From assembly GCA_013215515.1 (NCBI GenBank), contig JABSPC010000037.1, forward strand, positions 1-9,315: a stretch of DNA of 9,315 bases, given 5' to 3'. This DNA comes from Crocinitomicaceae bacterium. GTDB taxonomy: Bacteria; Bacteroidota; Bacteroidia; Flavobacteriales_D; Crocinitomicaceae. The translations under genes and the position numbers were made by a program. The notes under the pieces are model-generated. The model did not search any database and was not told the origin of the DNA. It saw nothing but the letters and a program-made list of their open reading frames with translations. Of the stretch, positions 1 through 5,724 are shown piece after piece (the stretch's first letter is position 1; each line of letters starts with the position of its first letter).

Positions 1-683
1 CTAATAATGCACTTATGTTTTATGTTAGATGTGTTTGTTATTAGTAATTGGACTTCTTCAACACTGATTACTTTTGGAAGAGCTTCTTTCGTTCGGGGAC
101 GTTCTATTGAATAGAATCGATTTGGCATTTCCATAACAACCTCATAGTAAAATTTAATGCTATTGATCATTTGGTTCGTATATGAGTCCGATTTTCCCTC
201 CCTTAATAAGGATAGCAAGTAGTTGCGAATTGTGCCTTCATCAATTTCAATCAATTCCAATTCACTATGAGCATTAATAAACCTTTCAAACATTGAAATA
301 TATGTGCGAGCAGTATTCATGGCGTAGTGCTTCAATTCCAATTTCTCAAGAAATTCCTCAGGACAAGTGCGATATTCTAGAGGAAGTTTTCTTTTACGGT
401 AGGCGTCAACAGAAATTAAAGAATTCTCTTTGGAATTGCTTAGTTTATTGAAGAAGGTCCCTGTATTAACCCAAGCAATACCACGAAAAGAATTAAATAT
501 TAAGTTTAAATTTTGCTTTGTATTCTCAATATAAGCCATGCTAAATGAATTGCTCCATTTGACTGATGGTAATCCTTTTATAATTGTTTGAATTAATTTA
601 TCAGGATAGAATTTCATTCCAATTTGTTTTTTTCCTCCAATTAGTAAGTGTTTTAGTGTTATACTTTTCTTTTGATACTCCAT
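1..683 (-). CDS. Tyrosine recombinase / phage-type integrase, N-terminal 227 residues (C-terminus beyond left edge)
   Basis: Translating the minus strand from ATG at 683 gives 227 codons with no stop before the edge, so the gene is partial. Three parts can be seen. Residues 1-75 form an N-terminal module (motif ITLKHLLIGGKKQIGMKFYP, then KWS and GIAWVN) that I recall from many Bacteroidota integrases. Residues about 105-190 look like the helical SAM-like core-binding domain (NTARTYISMFERFI, YTNQMINSIKFYYE). Residues 192-227 (SIERPRTKEALPKVISVEEV, ending IKHKCII) are the usual entry to the catalytic domain. The catalytic Arg, His and Tyr would lie to the left of the window, so activity cannot be judged. 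Such enzymes cut and rejoin DNA at specific sites through a tyrosine-DNA intermediate. A perfect -7 box at 720-727 supports this start. The family call is firm; the element it moves, if any, is unknown. Confidence 0.88.
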   Translation of the reverse strand, partial: MEYQKKSITLKHLLIGGKKQIGMKFYPDKLIQTIIKGLPSVKWSNSFSMAYIENTKQNLNLIFNSFRGIAWVNTGTFFNKLSNSKENSLISVDAYRKRKLPLEYRTCPEEFLEKLELKHYAMNTARTYISMFERFINAHSELELIEIDEGTIRNYLLSLLREGKSDSYTNQMINSIKFYYEVVMEMPNRFYSIERPRTKEALPKVISVEEVQLLITNTSNIKHKCII

Positions 684-719
684 GCTATGTCTAAAACTAG
701 AAGTAGGTTTTCTATTAAA

Positions 720-727
720 CAAATTTA
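720..727 (-). promoter_or_regulatory. Bacteroidota-type -7 promoter box for the integrase gene
   Basis: Read on the minus strand this is TAAATTTG, a perfect match to the TAnnTTTG -7 consensus of Bacteroidota sigma factors. It lies 36 bases before the ATG at 683. No clear -33 TTG is visible at the usual distance, so the call rests on the -7 box alone. Confidence 0.5.
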
Positions 728-740
728 ACCGTAGCTTTAG

Positions 741-759
741 ACGTATAACTAACGTATAA
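741..759. repeat. Direct repeat of ACGTATAA with an 11-bp period between divergent genes
   Basis: ACGTATAA occurs at 741-748 and again at 752-759, separated by CTA, so the copies sit about one helical turn apart on the same DNA face. The pair lies upstream of the integrase -7 box and 14 bases before the start of the zinc-ribbon gene. Its placement would suit a regulator or recombinase binding site; this function is inference only. Confidence 0.5.
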
Positions 760-773
760 TAGTCGATTTTTTA

Positions 774-1148
774 ATGAAAAAAAAACTGTGTCTATATTGT
801 GAGGAACCAATGGAAGGAAGGATAGACAAACTTTTTTGTACACCGAATTGCAAATCTTCATATCATTATCAGAAAAGTAGAGAACAAGAAGCTAGCTTGT
901 ATAACCAAATTGATGTTCAGCTAAAATTAAATCGACGAATATTGAAATTGTATAATAAAGCGGGCAAGGCTACCATAAGAAAAGAAGAACTAATAGCCGA
1001 GGGATTTAATCCAAGGTACTTTACAAATTACTGGAAAAATAAAAAAGGTGACGTTTATTTATTTTGTTTTGAATTTGGCTTTTTAGAGCGTAAAGAAGGT
1101 AGGAGAATAAAATACGTATTAGTGCAATGGCAAGATTATATGAACTGA
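774..1148 (+). CDS. Small zinc-ribbon protein, conserved Bacteroidota type, function unknown
   Basis: A 124-residue soluble protein with no signal peptide or membrane segment. The N-terminus holds a compact four-cysteine zinc ribbon: C6-x2-C9 and C22-x3-C26, followed by a YHYQ stretch. It resembles the DUF2116-type zinc ribbons, where the second cysteine pair sits in an F/YC-x3-C context. Residues about 45-65 form a basic helix (LKLNRRILKLYNK), and the C-terminal half (GFNPRYFTNYWKNKKGDVYL, then YVLVQWQDY) resembles a domain I recall from other small Bacteroidota proteins of this kind. The charge and zinc fold suggest nucleic-acid or protein binding, but no activity is known to me. It is divergent from the integrase gene and 90 bp from it. 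A possible -7 box, TAGCTTTA at 732-739, has one mismatch. The start at 774 places the first cysteine at residue 6, as expected for this type. Confidence 0.8.
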   Translation: MKKKLCLYCEEPMEGRIDKLFCTPNCKSSYHYQKSREQEASLYNQIDVQLKLNRRILKLYNKAGKATIRKEELIAEGFNPRYFTNYWKNKKGDVYLFCFEFGFLERKEGRRIKYVLVQWQDYMN

Positions 1149-1268
1149 GTTATAAATTTGCAAGAGAAAAGAGATTAAACTTTCGAAGTGAGTCATGGTT
1201 AAAAGCTCATTAAGTCCAGTAAGACTAGTAATAATAATTAGGCCTGAAAAATGAATAGAGATCAGCGT
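1149..1268. other. Convergent intergenic gap, no feature recognised
   Basis: This 120-bp AT-rich gap lies between the ends of the zinc-ribbon gene (plus) and ftsK (minus). I looked for an intrinsic terminator, a tRNA end and an attachment-site repeat, and found only 4-5 bp stems without a T tract. It is the boundary between the accessory-looking left part and the housekeeping ftsK gene. Confidence 0.5.
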
Positions 1269-3791
1269 CTATACCAACCCCTTGCTATTCAAGTACTCCT
1301 CCAAAGTGTTTTCATCAGCATAAAGCACATCTCTCGCTTTACTTCCTTTAAAAGGTCCTATGATTCCAGCGCCCTCTAACTGATCTACAATTCGACCAGC
1401 TCTGTTGTAACCTAGCTTTAATTTACGTTGGAGTAAACTTGCTGAACCTTGCTGGTGCATTACAACGATTCGCGCAGCATCTGGGAAGAGAGCGTCTAAA
1501 TCATCGTTTACCACTTCTCCAGCATTCTCCGCTGCTTCACCAACGTATTCAGGTAATATAAGTGCTTCAGGATACCCTCGTTGATCTCCAATGAAAGAAC
1601 AGATTGCTTCAACTTCAGGAGTGTCAACAAAACCACATTGCAGTCGAACGGTTTCCTGGCCATTACTCACGAGCATATCTCCACGTCCAATCAATTGATC
1701 TGCCCCAGAGCCATCCAATATTGTTCTAGAATCTATTTTAGATAATACTCTAAAGGCTATACGTGCAGGGAAGTTGGCTTTAATCATACCCGTAATCACG
1801 TTTACTGATGGACGTTGTGTAGCAACAATTAAATGGATCCCAATTGCTCTTGCCAGTTGTGCAATACGTGCAATAGGTGTTTCTATTTCCTTTCCTGCGG
1901 TCATAATTAAATCCGCGAACTCATCAATTAGAACAACAATATATGGCAAGTATCGATGCCCGTTTTCTGGATTCAATTTCCGAGCAATGAACTTAACATT
2001 GTACTCCTTAATAGTTCTAACCTGAGCCTGCTTAAGAAGTTCGTAGCGTTCATCCATTTCGATGCAAAGCGAGTTCATTGTATTCACAACCTTACTCGTG
2101 TCTGTAATAATAGCATCCGCTTCGCCTGGTAGCTTCGCTAAGAAGTGACGCTCAATTTTATTATAAAGTGTAAGCTCGACCTTCTTAGGATCGACAAGAA
2201 CGAACTTAACTTGTGCTGGGTGCTTCTTGTATAGGATCGAAACCAAAATGGCGTTCAATCCAACCGACTTACCTTGACCCGTTGCTCCTGCTACCAGAAG
2301 GTGGGGCATTTTCGTCAAATCAAACGTATACGTCTCATTCGTAATGGTTTTACCCATAACTATTGGCAATTCAAAATCAGACTCTTGGAACTTTTTAGAA
2401 GCAATCAACGAACGCATACTCACCATTTCTGGTTTGCTGTTCGGAACCTCAATACCAATTGTTCCTTTTCCTGGGATTGGAGCAATAATTCTAATTCCCA
2501 AAGCCGCCAAACTCAAGGCAATATCATCTTCCAAGTTTTTAATCTTAGAAATTCGAACACCTGCTGCAGGTACAATTTCATATAGGGTAACCGTCGGACC
2601 GACAGTCGCCATAATCTTCTTGATCTCAATTTTGTAATCTTGCAGCGTTGTAACAATCTTGTTCTTGTTCGCTTCCAATTCAGTCTTGTTGACGCTTCCG
2701 GTTGCAGCCTTTCCGCTAAAGTCATTCAGCAAATCAATAGGAGGGAGCCTGTAGCTTGATAAGTCAAGTTTTGGATCATAATCGCCATAATCTTTTTGAA
2801 TATCATTCATTTCCGACTTGGAAAGCTCTTCGTCTTCTTGTGGAACTTCAGCAATGGTAACAGAGAAGTCTTCATCTTCTTCAACGGGAGTCGTAATTTC
2901 TAATTCTTCCTGAATATCTAAGGGTAAGTCAACGATTTCAGATTCTGGTTCCTCTTCAACTTCTTCTTCACTTAAATCAACACGCTCCGAAATATCGTCC
3001 TGTGCTGTTTCTTCTTCAGTCATAGTGTTTCCAACTTCTAAATCTTCTTCGCTAATTATGTCAGCTAAGCCATCTTCTGAAGTCTCTTCTGCTCCTTCAA
3101 CAATTTCATCTTTTCTGAAAAACGCAAGAATTTTGGCGAATGTCACATTGAATAAAATCATCGCAAAAACGTACCCGATACAAGAGATTAAGATTAGAGA
3201 ACCGAATCGACCTAAGGTAAGTGCAAGCCATTCGTTAATTTGAAATCCAAATGTTCCTCCCAAATAATTAACGGTACTAGAGAAATAACCGAGGAACATA
3301 CTTATCCATACTATGGACAATGCACTAGCGGCTATTGTTTTTCCCATTGGTAAAATGGTGTAGTTGAACAAAGTTTTAATTCCTCCAACAAATAGAACGA
3401 GCGCAAATCCAAAAGATGCTATTCCAAACCATTTGTAAATAAGAAGGTGAGAGATCCATGCTCCAAACTTACCGAGCCAATTGGCTACAGGTTCTTCATT
3501 TCCATCAAACAAAAACTCGAAGAAACCTTTGCCCATGATTCTGTCTTGGTCGATTTTCCAAGTCAATAAATAAGAGAAACACGCGAGAAGAATATAGATC
3601 GCAAGCAAAACACTGATTACGCCAATTATTGACTTAACCTTTTTGCGATCAATTTTATCTACGAATTGACCAAAAGCAGAAGATTTCTTTTTCTTCTTTT
3701 TTGATTTCTTCTTGGCAGCAGGCTTTTTTTTCTTTGGTTCTTCGATTTCCTCAGAGCCGCCCTTTTCTATGTATTCATTATCACCACTCAT
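1269..3791 (-). CDS. ftsK: FtsK/SpoIIIE-family DNA translocase
   Basis: FtsK pumps DNA at the division septum so that the chromosome dimer-resolution site and the replication termini are cleared before cell closure. The 840-residue protein has the full family layout. Residues 18-37 are a lysine-rich tail. Four hydrophobic membrane segments lie near 54-75, 117-138, 152-172 and 188-215. A strongly acidic linker covers about 228-330. The alpha/beta motor domain (about 350-740) holds Walker A GATGQGKSV at 502-510 and Walker B VVLIDEF at 619-625, followed by VATQRPSVNVITG. The C-terminal gamma winged-helix domain (about 772-835; LQRKLKLGYNRAGRIVDQLE) normally reads the polar KOPS sequences and contacts XerD. 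Glutamine in Walker A, where proteobacterial FtsK has serine, is what I recall as usual in Bacteroidota. Length and ends look complete. No clear promoter is seen in the 130 bp upstream. Confidence 0.97.
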   Translation of the reverse strand: MSGDNEYIEKGGSEEIEEPKKKKPAAKKKSKKKKKKSSAFGQFVDKIDRKKVKSIIGVISVLLAIYILLACFSYLLTWKIDQDRIMGKGFFEFLFDGNEEPVANWLGKFGAWISHLLIYKWFGIASFGFALVLFVGGIKTLFNYTILPMGKTIAASALSIVWISMFLGYFSSTVNYLGGTFGFQINEWLALTLGRFGSLILISCIGYVFAMILFNVTFAKILAFFRKDEIVEGAEETSEDGLADIISEEDLEVGNTMTEEETAQDDISERVDLSEEEVEEEPESEIVDLPLDIQEELEITTPVEEDEDFSVTIAEVPQEDEELSKSEMNDIQKDYGDYDPKLDLSSYRLPPIDLLNDFSGKAATGSVNKTELEANKNKIVTTLQDYKIEIKKIMATVGPTVTLYEIVPAAGVRISKIKNLEDDIALSLAALGIRIIAPIPGKGTIGIEVPNSKPEMVSMRSLIASKKFQESDFELPIVMGKTITNETYTFDLTKMPHLLVAGATGQGKSVGLNAILVSILYKKHPAQVKFVLVDPKKVELTLYNKIERHFLAKLPGEADAIITDTSKVVNTMNSLCIEMDERYELLKQAQVRTIKEYNVKFIARKLNPENGHRYLPYIVVLIDEFADLIMTAGKEIETPIARIAQLARAIGIHLIVATQRPSVNVITGMIKANFPARIAFRVLSKIDSRTILDGSGADQLIGRGDMLVSNGQETVRLQCGFVDTPEVEAICSFIGDQRGYPEALILPEYVGEAAENAGEVVNDDLDALFPDAARIVVMHQQGSASLLQRKLKLGYNRAGRIVDQLEGAGIIGPFKGSKARDVLYADENTLEEYLNSKGLV

Positions 3792-3921
3792 ATCTTACGA
3801 AGATAGAGAGGATTATCAAGGGTTTGATGCCGTGAAAATGTAAGTATAAACAGCGAAATGTTAGTTGCTGAAACTAGGATTTAAATTGAAAGATGAAATA
3901 TCTAGGTTCGACTTAAAAGTA

Positions 3922-4275
3922 TTACTCACGCTCGTTTGTAAGGCCTCGGATGTCTAGCATCTCATCCATGAACTCATCTATTGATACTTTTTTGAAACTT
4001 GAAGGTATTCCAAATAAATCTTGATCTACCGTATACTCGCTGAATTTTTCCAGCTTGTAATACATGATTCCATTCGGTGTTGAAATAGCGTATTGAACCA
4101 ATAACCCAGGGATGCTCGGGAAATTATTTAGGTATTCTCGCGAGTACTTTTTTAAATATAAAAACTCTATTGGTTCACTAAAGTCAGGATGATTCACCAT
4201 CATTCGATTTACCCTTTTTCCAAGAAACTTCTTTTTAAACAATTTCTTTTTGAACGTATATGTCGTTGCCTTCAT
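3922..4275 (-). CDS. C-terminal fragment of the interrupted secreted protein
   Basis: From ATG at 4275 this frame encodes 117 residues, beginning MKATTYTFKKK and rich in lysine and aromatic residues. It has no signal peptide and no evident promoter or ribosome binding site of its own. It could be made only by re-initiation after the TAA, and then would stay in the cytoplasm, unlike the parent protein. It is best read as the remainder of the gene starting at 4614. Confidence 0.35.
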   Translation of the reverse strand: MKATTYTFKKKLFKKKFLGKRVNRMMVNHPDFSEPIEFLYLKKYSREYLNNFPSIPGLLVQYAISTPNGIMYYKLEKFSEYTVDQDLFGIPSSFKKVSIDEFMDEMLDIRGLTNERE

Positions 4276-4314
4276 CAATGAGTCGGAAACATCTAAATTT
4301 GTTTTGATTGCGAA

Positions 4315-4614
4315 TTAGGCAGTATCACTCACCTCAATCAATAAGTACGACTTGTTCAATTCCATATGGCGGATAGTCACCTGTTTACCAAGTTGACCAG
4401 TGAAATTCTCCATTCTCGAAATGGTGTCGTTTGTATAGATAATCATCGAGCTTTCTTTATTGAAAACGTTTAAGTTCGTGTCTTTTAGACTAACACTGTA
4501 TTCCAACATTCCACTAAACCCTTTCGTTTTTTGACAATATGCATGCGTACTTATAAGACTTGTAGCCAATAAGAATACGGCTAGCTTAATATTATTTTGA
4601 AGGGCATTTTTCAT
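4315..4614 (-). CDS. N-terminal fragment of the interrupted secreted protein
   Basis: If the TAA at 4317-4315 is obeyed, this 99-residue product is what would be made. It has a basic start (MKNALQNNIK), a hydrophobic core at about residues 11-24 and a probable signal peptidase I site around AYCQ, so it would be exported. It ends at EVSDTA in the middle of what appears to be a beta-strand domain, which argues against a complete stable protein. Confidence 0.4.
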   Translation of the reverse strand: MKNALQNNIKLAVFLLATSLISTHAYCQKTKGFSGMLEYSVSLKDTNLNVFNKESSMIIYTNDTISRMENFTGQLGKQVTIRHMELNKSYLLIEVSDTA

Positions 4615-4745
4615 ATAACTATTGAACGAGATTAAACCAAAAGGTTACTAAAGTGCGAATTTAAAGGTTATTATCAATTTTAATTAAAAAAATAAAATCG
4701 CCAAAATAGAAGAGCTAAATAGCACCGTAGACTATTGAATTATGC

Positions 4746-4753
4746 TATTTTTG
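4746..4753 (+). promoter_or_regulatory. Bacteroidota-type -7 promoter box for the arginase-argS operon
   Basis: TATTTTTG is a perfect match to TAnnTTTG and ends 17 bases before ATG at 4771, giving a leader of only about 10 bases. This argues that an in-frame TTG at 4735 is not the start, since it lies upstream of the promoter box. No TTG is found at the usual -33 distance. Confidence 0.55.
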
Positions 4754-4770
4754 CTCAGCAATTTGTGCCT

Positions 4771-5724
4771 ATGAAACGAGATATTGAAATCCTAATAAAT
4801 AAGTCTGAAATTACTGCTGGAACTAGAGGTGCTTCTTTGGGACCAGAAGCGGTTATGACAGTTGCTCGAAAGCGTGGAAGTCACTATTTCAGTAAGTTTC
4901 CAATTCATCATGTTCAACATATGAATCATTTGTTAGATACGAGTGTCAAGTTTCCGCATGCAAAGCGAATCGAAGGATTGGTTCAAGTTTTTCAGTCGGT
5001 TAGCTCAAATGTTAAAGAGCTTTTGGACGCACAGAAATTCCCATTAATTCTTGCCTCAGATCATGGGTCTGCTGGTGGAACAATGGCAGGAATTAAAGCG
5101 GCTCATCCAAACAAACGACTGGGTGTGGTTTGGATTGATGCACATGGAGATTTACATACTCCACATACCACGCCGTCTGGAAATATGCACGGAATGCCAT
5201 TGGCAACTGCACTTGGAGAAGATAATTTAGAATGCAAGATCAACGAGATTGGAGCAGAGGAGGAGCGGATGTGGAATCTTTTGAAATCAACGGGGACAGA
5301 AGGAGTTAAAGTTGCGCCGGAAGATTTGGTTTTTATATCAGTTCGAGATACGGAGGCTCCAGAGGATGCTATGATTGAACGATTGAATATTACCAATCAC
5401 ACGGTAGATCAAATTAGGCAAAGCGGGAAGGAAGAAATTCTTCGAAAGACACTAGATCAATTGAAGGATTGCGAAATCATTTACGTTTCGTTCGACGTGG
5501 ATTCAATGGATCCAAAAGATACTTCTCATGGAACAGGAACACCTGTAGATCACGGTTTATCACCCGTTGAGGCAACCTACTTTATGACGGAATTAGCAAA
5601 ATTGGACAAGATGGTTTGTATGGAGTTTGTTGAAGTCAACCCTTGTCTCGATGAAAAAATTAACAATATGGCTGAAGTAACATTTGATGTTCTAGAAGCT
5701 ACGACAATAGAATTGGAGAAATAG
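4771..5724 (+). CDS. Arginase-family ureohydrolase, probable arginase
   Basis: From ATG at 4771 the protein has 317 residues, typical of the family. An in-frame TTG at 4735 would add 12 residues, but the -7 box lies between the two starts. Arginases split L-arginine into L-ornithine and urea with a two-manganese centre. The metal ligands appear intact: H98 (in ASDHGS), D123, H125 and D127 (in WIDAHGDLHT) and D242/D244 (in SFDVDSMDP). H140, S136 and N138 in TPHTTPSGNMHG match the arginase substrate loop rather than the agmatinase form, and E288 in EFVEVNP matches the conserved glutamate. Oddities are ASDH where GGDH is common, and G126 where threonine or alanine is common. The gene ends with TAG directly followed by the argS ATG, so the two are probably translated together. 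Arginase is the favoured reading; another guanidino-compound hydrolase is possible. Confidence 0.9.
   Translation: MKRDIEILINKSEITAGTRGASLGPEAVMTVARKRGSHYFSKFPIHHVQHMNHLLDTSVKFPHAKRIEGLVQVFQSVSSNVKELLDAQKFPLILASDHGSAGGTMAGIKAAHPNKRLGVVWIDAHGDLHTPHTTPSGNMHGMPLATALGEDNLECKINEIGAEEERMWNLLKSTGTEGVKVAPEDLVFISVRDTEAPEDAMIERLNITNHTVDQIRQSGKEEILRKTLDQLKDCEIIYVSFDVDSMDPKDTSHGTGTPVDHGLSPVEATYFMTELAKLDKMVCMEFVEVNPCLDEKINNMAEVTFDVLEATTIELEK

Larger units (their letters stand above)
3922..4614 (-). pseudogene. Secreted protein gene interrupted by one in-frame TAA codon
   Basis: Reading from ATG at 4614, one frame runs for 99 codons, meets TAA at 4317-4315, and continues in the same frame for 130 more codons to TAA at 3924-3922. 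No base has to be added or removed to join the halves, so a single substitution explains the break. The first half has a signal peptide (hydrophobic core LAVFLLATSLIS, likely cut near residue 27) and a beta-rich stretch (MIIYTNDTISRMENFTGQLG). Just after the stop comes FAIKTNLDVSDS, then YTFKKKLFKKKFLGKRVNR and PIEFLYLKKY. The full product would be about 230 residues, a size and style I recall from periplasmic or outer-membrane-associated Bacteroidota proteins of unknown function. The joined frame is seen directly; the family and the claim that it was once one gene are inference. A natural variant, a real loss, or a sequence error are all possible. Confidence 0.75.

Noticed and set aside
741..760. 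Possible integron attI/attC core near the integrase
   Set aside because: The sequences around ACTAACG do not fit the GTTRRRY / RYYYAAC core rule, and no cassette array follows.
2269..2289. FtsK Walker A reads GATGQGKS instead of GATGSGKS, perhaps an inactive motor
   Set aside because: The catalytic GKS is intact, and glutamine at this place is what I recall as normal in Bacteroidota FtsK.
1774..3243. Several open frames opposite to or out of frame with ftsK
   Set aside because: They lie wholly inside a well-supported gene, have no family features and read as low-quality shadow frames.
4315..4317. Recoding of TAA as an amino acid
   Set aside because: Other genes in the window end at TAA in the expected place, and no recoding signal is visible; a plain nonsense change is simpler.
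4735..4770. Upstream TTG start giving a 12-residue longer arginase
   Set aside because: A perfect -7 box lies at 4746-4753, inside the extension, and family members begin close to the residues after 4771.
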